DNA of 64,000 nucleotides from Deinococcus yavapaiensis KR-236 (GCF_003217515.1 NZ_QJSX01000014.1:1-64000); one strand, 5' to 3'. Shown: positions 7,788 through 16,649, numbered from the stretch's first letter. Notes: a model not told the origin generated them from the sequence alone. Program-made: numbers and translations.

Positions 7788-9524
7788 GTGAAGAAAATGC
7801 GTGCTGCCGGTGTCGTCGTCTTGTCCCTTGCTCTCGCCGCGTGCGGTCAGCAAGGCCCCTCGTCTTCCATCTCGTCCGGTGACGTGCAAGCGCAAGGCGT
7901 TCAACAAAACCAAGGGCGTTACCTCGTGGGCTTCAAGCGCGGCGTCGGCGTCGACCGTGCCGCCATCAGCCGCGTGGGCGGGCAGATCACGCAAGAGTGG
8001 CGCGAACTCGACGCGGCCGCCGTTCGCCTTCCCGCCGCCGCCCTCAACGGCTTGCGCAACAATCCGAACGTCGAATACGTCGAAGATGACGTGATTCGCT
8101 ACGCCCTCGGCAAGCGCAGCGTCGTTTCCGATGGCAAGCCGAGCGCGAGCGCGCCGAGCGCGACCCCGAGCGCCACGGCGACCGTCGGTCCTTGGACGGC
8201 GAGCGGCGAGTTCACGTGGGGCGACAATGCCTTGAACGTGCAAACGCTGCGCTCGTCGGGCTACACGGGCTTCAACGCCACGACGAGCGTCGCCGTGTGC
8301 GTCGGCGACACGGGCATCGACGGGACCCACAAGGAGTTCGCGGGCAAACTCAAGGGCTATCAGAACTTCATGGGTGACGGACGCAACGATCCGAACCAGC
8401 TCAACGACGTGTCGCACCACGGCACGCACGTCAGCGGCACGATCTTCGCGCAGTACAACGTAGGGTCGGCCGGGCTTCAAAGCGGCATGGACGCGAACGG
8501 CGTCGGCGGCGTCGCTTCAGGCGTGAACCTTTACATGGCGCGCGTTCTCGGCGACGACGGCAGCGGTTCGTCGAGCGGCATCATCAACGGCGTGAACTGG
8601 TGCGTTTCTAAGCTCAAGAGCCAAGGCGGTCCCGAAGGACACGTCGTCATCAGCCTCTCGCTTGGCAGCAGCCGTGGCAGCAAGACCGAGCAGCGCGCCT
8701 ACGACTCCGCGTACAGCAAGGGCGCCCTCATCATCGCGGCGAGCGGCAACGACGGCGGCCCCATCGGCTACCCCGCGAACTACACGTCCGTCGTGGCGGT
8801 CGGCGCGATCGACGATCACGCGAACCTCGCGTCGTTCAGCAACTTCGGCGCGGATCAAGAGCTCGTCGGACCGGGCGTGGCCGTCCTGAGCTCGGTGCCG
8901 ACCGGCACGGGCCTCGCGGCCAGCGCGAGCGCCACGGGCGTCACGGCGTACACCAGCGTCCTCGCCGCCGAGTTCGCTGCCAAGGGAACGGTCGCGAACA
9001 CCGCGATCGTCGCGACGAACTCGGCGAACAACGAGCTCTGCGGCGTCGGCACGACGGACGCGAACCTCGGCGGCAAGATCGCCCTCATCGCGCGCGGCAC
9101 CTGCTCGTTCGAGGAGAAGGTCAACAACGCCGTCTCGAGCGGCGCGAAGGCCGTCATCATCTACAACAACGCGGCGGGCGACCTCGGCATGACGCTCAAC
9201 GTGCAAAAGACCGTCCCGGTCGTCGGAATCACCCAACAAGACGGTCAGAACACCCTCGCCGCCATCAACGCCTCGGCCACGAAGAGCACGCCGGGCACCG
9301 TGAGCATCACGAGCGCCGACTACGAGTACTTCGACGGCACGAGCATGGCGACGCCGCACGTGTCGGCCGCCGCCGCGCTCGTGTGGGCGACGAAGCCGAC
9401 GTACAGCAACGCGCAGATTCGTTCGCTGCTGCAATCCACCGCGACGGACCTCGGTACGACCGGCAAGGACAACAACTTCGGCTACGGCCTCGTGAATCCC
9501 CTCAAGGCGATCAACACCAACTGA
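7788..9524 (+). CDS. secreted S8 subtilisin-family lipoprotein protease with PA domain
   Basis: A 578-residue predicted lipoprotein: hydrophobic signal with lipobox LAAC (Cys19). A propeptide-inhibitor I9-like segment follows (about 43-105, starting RYLVGFKRG). The catalytic domain has Asp174 in DTGID, His214 in HGTHVSG, oxyanion Asn321 in ASGND and Ser519 in GTSMATPHV. A protease-associated (PA) domain is inserted between the Asn and Ser motifs (about 375-510, with IALIARGTCSFEEK). It should be anchored to the cell envelope and degrade external protein. The GTG start has AAGGAG upstream; the longer in-frame reading overlaps the promoter. A paralogue with the same layout lies at 30479-32227. 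Confidence 0.93.
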   Translation: MKKMRAAGVVVLSLALAACGQQGPSSSISSGDVQAQGVQQNQGRYLVGFKRGVGVDRAAISRVGGQITQEWRELDAAAVRLPAAALNGLRNNPNVEYVEDDVIRYALGKRSVVSDGKPSASAPSATPSATATVGPWTASGEFTWGDNALNVQTLRSSGYTGFNATTSVAVCVGDTGIDGTHKEFAGKLKGYQNFMGDGRNDPNQLNDVSHHGTHVSGTIFAQYNVGSAGLQSGMDANGVGGVASGVNLYMARVLGDDGSGSSSGIINGVNWCVSKLKSQGGPEGHVVISLSLGSSRGSKTEQRAYDSAYSKGALIIAASGNDGGPIGYPANYTSVVAVGAIDDHANLASFSNFGADQELVGPGVAVLSSVPTGTGLAASASATGVTAYTSVLAAEFAAKGTVANTAIVATNSANNELCGVGTTDANLGGKIALIARGTCSFEEKVNNAVSSGAKAVIIYNNAAGDLGMTLNVQKTVPVVGITQQDGQNTLAAINASATKSTPGTVSITSADYEYFDGTSMATPHVSAAAALVWATKPTYSNAQIRSLLQSTATDLGTTGKDNNFGYGLVNPLKAINTN

Positions 9525-9541
9525 CGTCCTGACGACCGAAC

Positions 9542-9577
9542 AAGAGCGAGAGGGTCTTTCGTGGCCCTCTCGCTCTT
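9542..9577 (+). terminator. intrinsic terminator after the subtilase gene
   Basis: A 13-bp perfect stem, AAGAGCGAGAGGG (9542-9554) with its complement (9565-9577), followed by CTTGTT. Confidence 0.8.
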
Positions 9578-9647
9578 CTTGTTCACGACTTGCACTGAGC
9601 CAAAACGCGCAGGTGAAGCGCGGGGTTCGCCGCCTATCCTGATCGCT

Positions 9648-10883
9648 ATGACCTTCTCGTTCGAAGAGCGCCTCGATCGCTACGCCGACGTGCTCGTGCG
9701 CGTCGGCGTGAACCTCCAGCCCGGCCAACGTCTGCTGCTGGGCGCGGACCTCACGGCCGCGCCCCTCGCCCGCTTGATCGCCAAGCACGCCTACGCCGCC
9801 GGATCTCCCCTGGTGAACACGGTGTGGGACGACGCGGAAACGACGCGCACGCGCTTGCTGCACGCGTCACCCGACACGCTCGCGGAATTTCCCGAGTGGC
9901 AGGCGCGCTTGTGGCGCGAAACCGCCGAGCGTGGCGACGCCTACTTGTACGTGAAAGCCGACGATCCCGGTCTGCTCGCCGACATCCACCCCGACCTCGT
10001 GGACCGTGACCGACGCGCTCGGCAAACCGCGTTGCGCCCGTTCTCGCAGCTTTTGCGCAAGAACGCGTTCGCGTGGTGCCGCGCCGCGTCGCCGAGCCTT
10101 CCGTGGGCGACGCGCGTCTTTCCCGACTTGCCGCCGCAGGCCGCCTTGGAGCGCCTGTGGAACGACGTCTTTCAGGTGACTCGCGTAGACGAACCGGACC
10201 CCGTCGGGGCGTGGTGGGCGCACACGAACGAGTTGGAGAGGCGGGCGAACGAACTCAACGCCCGTCGTTACCGCGCCGTGCACTTTCGAGGTCCCGGCAC
10301 CGACTTGCAAGTCGGGCTCGCCGATCGGCACGTGTGGGTGGGCGGCGCGTCGCTCACGCCGTCGAACGTGCCGTTCGCTGCCAACGTCCCCACCGAGGAA
10401 ATTTTCACCTCGCCGCATCGTGAGCGCGTGCACGGCACGGTTCGCGCCACGAAACCGCTGGCGTTGTCCGGAACGATCGTGGAAGGCATCGAGATGCGCT
10501 TCGAGGGCGGGCGGATCGTGGAGGCGCGCGCTTCGCGCGGCGAGGAAGCCTTGCGCCGCGCCCTCGATACCGACGAGGGCGCGCGCTTCCTCGGGGAAGT
10601 CGCGCTCGTGTCCGCCCGGTCGCCGGTGGCCGCGACCCGCACGCTCTTCCTCGACACCTTGTACGACGAGAACGCCGCGTCCCACATCGCGTTCGGCGCG
10701 TCGTACGGCGAGAACTTCGAGCGGGGCAACGACCTCACCTTGGCAGAGCTCGCGGCGCTCGGCGCGAACGACTCTCTCACGCACGTCGACTTCATGGTGG
10801 GCGACGAGAACGTCGACGTGGACGGACTTCGCGAGGATGGAACACGCGAAGTCCTGCTTCGTGACGGAGACTGGGCGTTCTGA
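9648..10883 (+). CDS. M29-family aminopeptidase (first paralogue)
   Basis: A 411-residue cytosolic metallopeptidase of the M29 (AmpS / aminopeptidase T) family, which removes N-terminal residues using a two-metal centre. Metal-ligand regions are visible: PTEEIF, LGEVALV, YDENAASHIAFG and SLTHVDFMVG. The ATG at 9648 lies 7 nt after a TATCCT hexamer (9635-9640) and lacks a Shine-Dalgarno site, so the mRNA is probably leaderless; the 29-codon upstream extension would run through this -10 and is rejected. The gene at 23137 is a same-length paralogue with an identical hexamer at the same distance, so the two are probably co-expressed. Confidence 0.92.
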   Translation: MTFSFEERLDRYADVLVRVGVNLQPGQRLLLGADLTAAPLARLIAKHAYAAGSPLVNTVWDDAETTRTRLLHASPDTLAEFPEWQARLWRETAERGDAYLYVKADDPGLLADIHPDLVDRDRRARQTALRPFSQLLRKNAFAWCRAASPSLPWATRVFPDLPPQAALERLWNDVFQVTRVDEPDPVGAWWAHTNELERRANELNARRYRAVHFRGPGTDLQVGLADRHVWVGGASLTPSNVPFAANVPTEEIFTSPHRERVHGTVRATKPLALSGTIVEGIEMRFEGGRIVEARASRGEEALRRALDTDEGARFLGEVALVSARSPVAATRTLFLDTLYDENAASHIAFGASYGENFERGNDLTLAELAALGANDSLTHVDFMVGDENVDVDGLREDGTREVLLRDGDWAF

Positions 10884-11054
10884 TTCGCCGTCCTTGAACA
10901 CGAGGGCCTCGCGCGAGACGCACAGATCTCGGAGGTTCGCGTGCCGCCTTCTCGGTTCCAGGTGTCTCGCCGCCCGTCAGGGTCACGAGGTGCCAAAGGC
11001 CGAGCCCATCAAGCGGACCGGTGATGTTGGCGCTCGGTTCCCGGGTGCGTCAAG

Positions 11055-11081
11055 GCGCGGCCTTCTCGCCGAAGGCCGCGC
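11055..11081 (-). terminator. hairpin downstream of the 152-residue membrane protein gene
   Basis: An 11-bp perfect stem, GCGCGGCCTTC with its complement, around a 5-nt loop, 7 bp past the stop of the leftward gene. The preceding stretch 10884-11050 shows no supportable gene. Confidence 0.65.
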
Positions 11082-11087
11082 GTCCGC

Positions 11088-11546
11088 TCAATCCTTTCGG
11101 CTCACGCCGCGCGAAACGGCCGCCGCCGCCAAACCGCCCGCGAAGTACCACGTGACCGTCAGAAGTTGCGTGAACGGCGACCGCGCGTCGGGTTGCCGCC
11201 CCAATCCGAGACGATGCGGCAGGAACACCGCGCCGAGGCCCGCCGCGAGGCCGAGGGCAGCGCCGCGCGTCCACGTGCCCCGCGGCGAACCGACGCTCAC
11301 GAGAGCGTAGTACAGCGAGTTCGACACGACGTCGCCCAGCATGGCCGCGCGGTACAAGTCCTCGCCGTGGGGCGGCTCGGCGCCGACAGCCGAGATCGTC
11401 TTTTCCAAGCCGCGCTCCCCGATCACGTCCATGCGTGGAGCGTGCGGCACGGCGCGGCGCACGCCCTCGTTGAGCAGCGTGACGGTGAGGGCTCCGGCAA
11501 GACCGCTCGCGAAGCCTTTCAAAGTGCCGTTCTTGTCGTTGTGCAT
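11088..11546 (-). CDS. unknown small membrane protein (152 aa)
   Basis: I do not recognise a family. The protein begins MHNDKNGTLKGF and has several hydrophobic stretches: FASGLAGALTVTLLNEGV near the start, LGLAAGLGAVFLP in the middle and a segment near WYFAGGLAAAAV at the C-terminus, so it is probably an inner-membrane protein with three to four helices. The ATG at 11546 was chosen over the ATG 24 codons upstream because GAGGAGGT sits 6 nt before it. It is a single gene between an M29 peptidase and an acetyltransferase, with a terminator hairpin after it. No catalytic motif is visible. Confidence 0.7.
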   Translation of the reverse strand: MHNDKNGTLKGFASGLAGALTVTLLNEGVRRAVPHAPRMDVIGERGLEKTISAVGAEPPHGEDLYRAAMLGDVVSNSLYYALVSVGSPRGTWTRGAALGLAAGLGAVFLPHRLGLGRQPDARSPFTQLLTVTWYFAGGLAAAAVSRGVSRKD

Positions 11547-11857
11547 CGTGACCTCCTCTCGCTTCTGCATACTCCACGCGGCGAGGCGTCGTGCCCTGTC
11601 TGAAGAAGCGCTCATCATCGCGGGGGCGGTTTACAGCCCATCGTGATCTGGAACCACGTTCATGGTGGAGGGCCAACAAGAAGCGCATTCCCTTTTCCGT
11701 CGAGGCGAAGGGACGTTCCGGCATTTCCCGCTCGACTTGAGGAGTACGACTGCACGACCGGCATCGGAAGCCCGAAGGCGAACACGATCGTTCCGTCCTT
11801 GCAACGCACTAGCGCAAGAGCCTCTTCAAAGTTCCTGCGCGTTCGGTAGGCTGTCGT
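11547..11857. other. 311-bp intergenic stretch without a convincing gene
   Basis: It holds the ribosome-binding region of the leftward membrane-protein gene and the -10 (TAGGCT, 11847-11852) of the rightward acetyltransferase gene. Short ORFs occur on both strands, including a leftward one over 11660-11914, but none has a ribosome-binding site or leaderless -10. Confidence 0.5.
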
Positions 11858-12331
11858 ATGAACGTGTCTTTCCTCATTCGTTCGACGACGCCCGGTGACG
11901 CGCCCGCGTTTCACGCCGTGATGATGGCCGCCGGGATGGATCCGCGCAGCTCATGGACTCGCACGACGGTCGCGCAAGTCGAGTGGTCCCTCGTGAACCA
12001 CGGGGGCTTCGTGGCGATTTCGGGTGAGCGCGTCGTGGGCTGCGTCGGTCATCGTCCGGACGGCCCCGCCACGTTGACGCTCAACAAGCTCGCCGTGCTG
12101 CCCGAGGCGCGTGGATCGGGCGTCGCGCGGGCGCTCGTGGCGGCGGTCGAGGAGGTCGCGCGCGAGCGGCACTTCGAGCGCGTCCTGCTCGCCGTGAGTC
12201 AATTCAACCTCTCGGTGATCGGCTTTTACGAGAAGCTAGGGTACGCGGTGAACGGCGCGGCGACGTACGCCTTCGCCAGTCCTCTCAGCCCGCCGCCCGT
12301 CGTGATGACGAAGCAAATCGACGCGCGCTGA
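11858..12331 (+). CDS. GNAT-family N-acetyltransferase
   Basis: A 157-residue GCN5-related acetyltransferase. The acetyl-CoA binding motif A is visible as LAVLPEARGSGVARAL (about 78-93, with R-G-S-G-V-A), followed by a C-terminal NLSVIGFYEKLGY, the usual motif B pattern. It should transfer an acetyl group from acetyl-CoA to an amine; the acceptor is unknown. A TAGGCT hexamer ends 5 nt before the ATG, so the transcript is probably leaderless. It is monocistronic and converges with the LuxR-type regulator gene. Confidence 0.88.
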   Translation: MNVSFLIRSTTPGDAPAFHAVMMAAGMDPRSSWTRTTVAQVEWSLVNHGGFVAISGERVVGCVGHRPDGPATLTLNKLAVLPEARGSGVARALVAAVEEVARERHFERVLLAVSQFNLSVIGFYEKLGYAVNGAATYAFASPLSPPPVVMTKQIDAR

Positions 12332-12375
12332 AGGTGAGCGACAGGGCGGAGGCCCCGCGGCCGACAAGCGGTTCG

Positions 12376-12999
12376 TCACACGCTCACGAGGCCGCGCCGC
12401 ACGCCTTCCCGTAGAGCGGCGGCACGACTGGACACCCCGAGTTTCGAGTACAAGGCGCTCAAGTGGAACTTCACGGTATTCTCGCTGATGTCGAGCTTGG
12501 CGGCGATGCGCTTGTTCGGATCCCCATTGGCGAGAAGCACGAGGACGTCGCGTTCACGCGGAGTGAGCGGCTCGATGTCGACAAAGTCGCCACTCGCCCG
12601 TTCGAGCGTCGTCACCTCCGCCAGCGAAACGTCGGCGAGTTCGAGCGGCAAGACGGCAAGGCCGACGAAGGCCGACGCCAACCCCGCCGAGAGTTCCTCG
12701 GCGGTCGCGTCGAACGGCAGGAGAGCCCAGCCGGACGGGCGAAGCGTGCGGACGAGCGCGAACGTCTCCTCGTCGGCGCCGAGCACCACGAGGGCGGGCG
12801 GCGGCAAGCTCGGCAGCACCTCGACGAGCCGCGCGAACGCCGCGTCCACCACGAGGACGTCCGCACCCGGAGCGGCGTCGAGGTCCAGCGGGGACGCGAG
12901 CTCTCCGACGATCTTGGCGTTCGGCAGCAAGGCGCGCAACTCCGCGCGCACCGACGGTGACGCCGCGCCGATCAGTACGCGCGCGCCCGCGTCCGTCAC
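12376..12999 (-). CDS. LuxR/NarL-type regulator with degenerate receiver domain
   Basis: A 207-residue regulator. The C-terminal part (145-200) is a clear LuxR-type helix-turn-helix: LTPRERDVLVLLANG, then NKRIAAKLDISENTVKFHLS. The N-terminal 120 residues resemble a response-regulator receiver but lack the acidic pair near residue 8 and the conserved lysine; Asp52 may stand at the phospho-acceptor place. It may thus work without phosphorylation. The GTG start overlaps the stop of the upstream HtrA-like gene (GTGA), so it is made together with two HtrA-like proteases, which suggests a role in a stress response involving protein damage. No histidine kinase is nearby. Confidence 0.85.
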   Translation of the reverse strand: MTDAGARVLIGAASPSVRAELRALLPNAKIVGELASPLDLDAAPGADVLVVDAAFARLVEVLPSLPPPALVVLGADEETFALVRTLRPSGWALLPFDATAEELSAGLASAFVGLAVLPLELADVSLAEVTTLERASGDFVDIEPLTPRERDVLVLLANGDPNKRIAAKLDISENTVKFHLSALYSKLGVSSRAAALREGVRRGLVSV

Positions 13000-13841
13000 G
13001 CCGCCCTCGCCTCACGCAAGCGCACCACGACGCTGGACGTCGCGCCGCCCCGCCACACGTCCAGCGTCAACTCGCCCGCCGCCGTGAGGTACGCCCGAAG
13101 CGCTTCGGGATGAGGCAGGAGTTCGCCGTTCGCCGCGAGAATCACGTCGCCCACGCGCAATCCCGCTTCCCGAGCGGCGCTTGCGTTCTCCACGAACGTC
13201 ACGATCACGACGCGACGTCCGTCGAGTCGCGCGCTCGCCGCGCCCACGCCCAACTTCACCTTCGGCGCGTCGAGGTTCGCGAGCCAAGCGTGCGCGACAT
13301 GCGCGGGCACCGCCACGCCGAGACGTCCGCCCCACACCATGCTGTTCACGCCGATCACTTCACCCGAGGCGTTGACGAGAGGTCCGCCCGAATTGCCGGG
13401 CGCGAGGCGAACGTCGCTTCGCACGAATTCGCGAGGTGCGCGCCCGAACCTCACTTCGCCGAGCCCGCTCACGACGCCGTGGGTCAGCACCCACGGACGG
13501 CCCCACGGGTGGCCGAGCGCGAACACGAGCTCTCCGAGGCGAAGCGCCCTCGAGTCTCCGACGCGCACGAAAGGCAGAGAAGCCTTCGTCTCCAGCAACG
13601 CGAGGTCCAGGGCAGGATCGCTCGCCACGACACGCGCTTCCATCCACGAGCCGTCCTCACGTGCGAGCTTCACGTCGTTTCGTCTCGCGACCACGTGATG
13701 ATTCGTCAAGACGCGCACGCCCGACGGTGAAACGCTCCACACGAACGCGCCGCCGTGACCACGTCCGGACCGCACGTGCAGCACGGACGCTTTCAAGTCG
13801 TCGAGCCACTCCGGCACTTTGGGAATCGACGCGAAAGGCAT
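12996..13841 (-). CDS. HtrA-like trypsin-family serine protease with PDZ domain (cytoplasmic)
   Basis: A 281-residue S1C-type protease. The triad is His49 in TNHHVV, Asp79 in DPALDLALLE and Ser151 in APGNSGGPLV. A PDZ-like domain covers about 195-275 (with AGLRVGDVILAANG). Unlike classical DegP/HtrA it has no signal peptide or membrane anchor, so it should act in the cytoplasm. The ATG at 13841 gives a protein starting MPFASIPKVP; the longer reading would run through the neighbouring protease gene. It is the second gene of a three-gene leftward operon: HtrA-like, HtrA-like, LuxR-type regulator. Confidence 0.87.
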   Translation of the reverse strand: MPFASIPKVPEWLDDLKASVLHVRSGRGHGGAFVWSVSPSGVRVLTNHHVVARRNDVKLAREDGSWMEARVVASDPALDLALLETKASLPFVRVGDSRALRLGELVFALGHPWGRPWVLTHGVVSGLGEVRFGRAPREFVRSDVRLAPGNSGGPLVNASGEVIGVNSMVWGGRLGVAVPAHVAHAWLANLDAPKVKLGVGAASARLDGRRVVIVTFVENASAAREAGLRVGDVILAANGELLPHPEALRAYLTAAGELTLDVWRGGATSSVVVRLREARAA

Positions 13842-13846
13842 GCTCC

Positions 13847-14716
13847 TCACCGCTCCCTGGCACCCAACGTCACCTGCACGCCGAGAGGTTGGCCGCCGCG
13901 CAGCACGCCGAGCACGACCGTTTCGTTCGCGCCGCTCGTCACGCGCTCCATGAGCGCTCCCCCGGAGTCGAGCGCCTCGCCGTTCCACGTCAGCAAGACG
14001 TCTCCGAGCAGCAGGGCGGCGGCGGCGGGACTGCCGCTTTCGACGCCCAGCACGAGCAAGCCCACGTTGCCCGTTTCGAGCTTCACCTCTTGGATGTTCA
14101 CGCCGAGGAAGCCGCGCGGCGTCGATCCGTGCGCCGACAAGGACGTCGCCACCTCCATCGCTCGGGCAACGGGCACCGCGAGAATTTCGCCGCGCGACAC
14201 GCCCGCGTTCACCAAACCGACGAGGGCGCCGCGCGCGTTCACGAGCGCGCTTCCCGAGAAGCCCGGGTAAGGCGCGGCGTCCGTGCGAATCCACACGCCA
14301 CGACCGCTCGAACGGCGCCTCGGCCCGCGCGGCGCTCCGTGCGCCTCACCGCTCACCACGCCCGACGAGACCATCGGCGATCCCCCGGGCTTGGCGACCG
14401 CGAGGACGATGCTTCCAAGGCGCGCCGCTTCCCCGACGTCGATCGCCGGGGCGTTCAGACCGCTCACCTTCACGAGGGCGAGGTCCGTTGCCGCGTCCCG
14501 TCCCGTCACGGTTCCTTCCAGCCGCTCACCTTCCCACTGCACCGTCACCGTGTCGCTCATCAGGACGTGCTCCACCGTGAGGACTTCGCCGCTTCTCACG
14601 ACGACACCGCTGATGGGTCGGCTTTGCGCTCCCCATACGGTCACGACACTCTTCAAGGCCGTTTCGGCCGCGTCTGCCAGTGCGTTCGAAAACGCCGTCA
14701 CATCGAAGTCGTTCAT
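13847..14716 (-). CDS. second HtrA-like serine protease with PDZ domain
   Basis: A 289-residue protein with the same trypsin-PDZ architecture as its downstream neighbour but divergent active-site surroundings: His50 in TVEHVL, Asp78 in DAATDLALVKV and Ser154 in PGFSGSALV, where Phe replaces the usual Asn before the catalytic serine. The PDZ domain lies at about 200-285 (FLGVNIQEV at its start). No signal peptide is visible. The ATG at 14716 was chosen; the 35-codon extension to 14821 has no supporting signal and overlaps a terminator. It is the first gene of the operon, 5 bp before the next protease. A tandem of unlike copies suggests a hetero-oligomer or different substrates. Confidence 0.83.
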   Translation of the reverse strand: MNDFDVTAFSNALADAAETALKSVVTVWGAQSRPISGVVVRSGEVLTVEHVLMSDTVTVQWEGERLEGTVTGRDAATDLALVKVSGLNAPAIDVGEAARLGSIVLAVAKPGGSPMVSSGVVSGEAHGAPRGPRRRSSGRGVWIRTDAAPYPGFSGSALVNARGALVGLVNAGVSRGEILAVPVARAMEVATSLSAHGSTPRGFLGVNIQEVKLETGNVGLLVLGVESGSPAAAALLLGDVLLTWNGEALDSGGALMERVTSGANETVVLGVLRGGQPLGVQVTLGARER

Positions 14717-14810
14717 GAAGTCAGTGTGCGCTCCGAGGAGCGGCGGCGCCTCACCTGTTCGGGCGGGCCACGGCTCTTGGCCATCCGAAGCCTCGAAGCG
14801 GTAAGCGAAC

Positions 14811-14847
14811 GCCCGGAGCAACAGCAGAAATGGCTGTTGCTCCGGGC
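14811..14847 (-). terminator. intrinsic terminator of the 65-residue protein gene
   Basis: A 15-bp perfect stem, GCCCGGAGCAACAGC (14811-14825) with its complement (14833-14847), and a 7-nt loop. It separates the small leftward gene from the HtrA-like operon. Confidence 0.8.
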
Positions 14848-14875
14848 GACATTTGTTGGGAAGGAAGGTCTGGAG

Positions 14876-15073
14876 TTACTTCACGAGGCGCTTGTTGGCC
14901 CGAGCGATGGAAATGAGTTCGCCGACCGTGTATCCGCCGTACAGCACCTCATTGCGGGCGCGGTCCACGGTGATGCTCGGAACAGGGTCGCGCACACCCT
15001 CCACGCTCATTTCCCAGCCTTCGGGCGTTCCGTCCACAACTTCGCCGATGGTTAGAATGCGCTGCTTTTGCAT
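14876..15073 (-). CDS. unknown 65-residue soluble protein
   Basis: I do not recognise a family. The protein starts MQKQRILTIGEVV, is acidic in its first half (EGWEMSVEGVRDPVP), and ends in a basic helix-like tail, ELISIARANKRLVK. There is no signal peptide or membrane segment. The GC-rich third codon positions, a TAAGCT hexamer 6 nt upstream of the ATG (leaderless layout) and a strong terminator directly downstream all support a real, separately transcribed gene. Function is unknown. Confidence 0.7.
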   Translation of the reverse strand: MQKQRILTIGEVVDGTPEGWEMSVEGVRDPVPSITVDRARNEVLYGGYTVGELISIARANKRLVK

Positions 15074-15245
15074 AAGACCAGCTTAACTCGATGTGACGCG
15101 ACGTAGGTGAGGCGAAGCGCCGAGGGAGAGCAGAAACATGAGCGCCCCGCTTCCGGAGAACGTCAAGGCAACGTCACGTGTACAGCCGGGGTCGGGCTCG
15201 ACGGGGAAGCGACAGGAACACGCGCGCACTTCTCGAAGTCGAGGC

Positions 15246-15992
15246 TCACTCCTGGCGAGGGTCACGCTCCAGCAACTGCTCGAGCAGCTGCCGCAAGCGC
15301 ACCGTGTCTTCGTGCTCTTGCGCGCCCCGCACTTGCGCGGCGGCCGCGAACAGAGAGTGCTCCATACGCCGAGACGGAATGAACGCCAGTGGCGTCACCA
15401 AGAACAAGATGCCGCTCAGCCACGGCGACACGAACGCCAGCACGGCCGCCAACGCGTATCCGAGCACCATCAGTCCCTGCCGCCGCGTCACCATCCGCAC
15501 TACCTCGGGATCCAAGTCCGGATGCGCGAGACGGCCCGGCGCGAGCGCGTACAACACGTTCACGAGGCCGACCAAGGTCGCGGCCGTCAAGTTGAGCCCG
15601 AACACCATGTGTACGAGCGGCACGCTCGGGTACTCGCCGAGCGCCCCCGTCGAGAAAGGCACGAGCGCGACGAGCAGCAAGTACAGCAATCCCGTGGACG
15701 TGAAGACGAGGTCGCTGCGCCGCAAAAGCGCGTGGTAGTACTGGTGGCCCGTCCACAAGACGCCCAGCGTGAGGAAGCTCACCGCGTAACTCACGAGACT
15801 CGGCAACACCTCCTGCAGATGCTCCGGAATGTCGGACACGGCCAAGCCGGAGGGAAGGTGCACCTCGAGGACGAGCAGGGTCATGGCGATGGAGAACACC
15901 GCGTCGGTGAACGCTCCGAAGCGTTCGGTGGACAAGCCCAGGTCTTCGGGTTCGGCCTGTCCGCTGAAGGCGAAGCGGCGAACGAGGCGCAT
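15246..15992 (-). CDS. TMEM175-family (DUF1211) potassium channel-like membrane protein
   Basis: A 248-residue membrane protein. Residues around 28-45 read ERFGAFTDAVFSIAMTLLVL, which matches the first-helix signature of bacterial TMEM175 channels (FsDxVFAIaiTLLvL); the FS to FT change at the selectivity-helix start is conservative. Five to six further hydrophobic segments follow, and the C-terminus is a charged helix rich in Glu and Arg (LRQLLEQLLERD). Bacterial members conduct potassium. The ATG at 15992 was preferred over the GTG 18 codons upstream because GGAGG lies 9 nt before it. Confidence 0.8.
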   Translation of the reverse strand: MRLVRRFAFSGQAEPEDLGLSTERFGAFTDAVFSIAMTLLVLEVHLPSGLAVSDIPEHLQEVLPSLVSYAVSFLTLGVLWTGHQYYHALLRRSDLVFTSTGLLYLLLVALVPFSTGALGEYPSVPLVHMVFGLNLTAATLVGLVNVLYALAPGRLAHPDLDPEVVRMVTRRQGLMVLGYALAAVLAFVSPWLSGILFLVTPLAFIPSRRMEHSLFAAAAQVRGAQEHEDTVRLRQLLEQLLERDPRQE

Positions 15993-16406
15993 CAAGCGTG
16001 GCCTCCGCGTCGTGAACGCAGCGCGCAAACGTATGGCATACGTCACAGCTTACACGCCCCTCACGCGCCGACGTGCCGTTCGAGGGCTTGACGGGTCGCT
16101 CGCCGCGCGGGTCTTCGCAGGAGCGCCCGTCACGAGCGGGGTGGGGGATGCGAGCAGAGTTCAGCATGACCGCGTCACGTCCGGAGGTGCGTACGATGCC
16201 GCCGAGACCGTGAAGCGCTGCTTGAGGCTCGAAGCGTGTCCGAGCTCAGGTGAGCCGCGACGACCACTCGCCGGAACCTTGCTGTCGGGCCTTGACCGCC
16301 GACGCCGCTTCTCCAAAGCTAGAGGTGATCACGCCGACTCGGCGTTGCCGACTTCTCGAACGCTTCATGCAAGGCGCGGACTTCCCGTGCAATCGGCGTG
16401 GCGAAG
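15993..16406. other. 414-bp intergenic stretch
   Basis: It holds the promoter side of the TMEM175-like gene, with TAAGCT (16052-16047) as a possible -10 and the small palindrome CGTATG-G-CATACG at 16030-16042 right at the expected transcript start. The rest (16060-16406) has no gene that I can support; a leftward open stretch after the 80-residue gene reads through about 30 codons and may be decayed coding sequence. Confidence 0.4.
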
Positions 16407-16649
16407 TCAGGCGAGCGTGACGTGAAGACCGAGGGTGGCGGCGAGGCGCGTCAATGCGAGGCGAGTGCTGTCGAATCCGTCCGTACCCGCGCGTGTGATG
16501 GTGATGGTCGAGACTTCGACACCTCGAAGGTTGCGCGTGGTGTTGAAGGTCCAATCGGCTTGGTCGAGCTCGGACACGAAGTCGGCGTGGGAGTTGAGCG
16601 CACCAAGCTCTTCGGAGGTGTGCTTCCGCGTGAAGATCAGCGTGACCAC
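16407..16649 (-). CDS. unknown 80-residue protein
   Basis: I do not recognise a family. The protein starts MVTLIFTRKHTSEELGAL and ends GLHVTLA, with the composition of a small alpha/beta domain and no membrane segment. Third codon positions are strongly GC-biased, as in neighbouring real genes, and the opposite-strand reading looks artificial. The GTG start has only a weak GAGG close upstream; a TATTCT hexamer lies about 17 nt before it. It could be a genuine small gene or the remains of a larger one, given the gene-poor surroundings on both sides. Confidence 0.5.
   Translation of the reverse strand: MVTLIFTRKHTSEELGALNSHADFVSELDQADWTFNTTRNLRGVEVSTITITRAGTDGFDSTRLALTRLAATLGLHVTLA

Noticed and set aside
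11660..11914. 84-codon leftward ORF overlapping the start of the acetyltransferase gene
   Set aside because: It overlaps a well-supported promoter and start codon and has no start signal. The middle part looks protein-like, but not enough to call it.
12463..13087. Long open frames on the plus strand opposite the LuxR-type regulator and HtrA genes
   Set aside because: They are Arg/Ala/Gly-rich shadows of high-GC coding sequence on the other strand, with no start signals. The same holds for many long antisense frames in this window.
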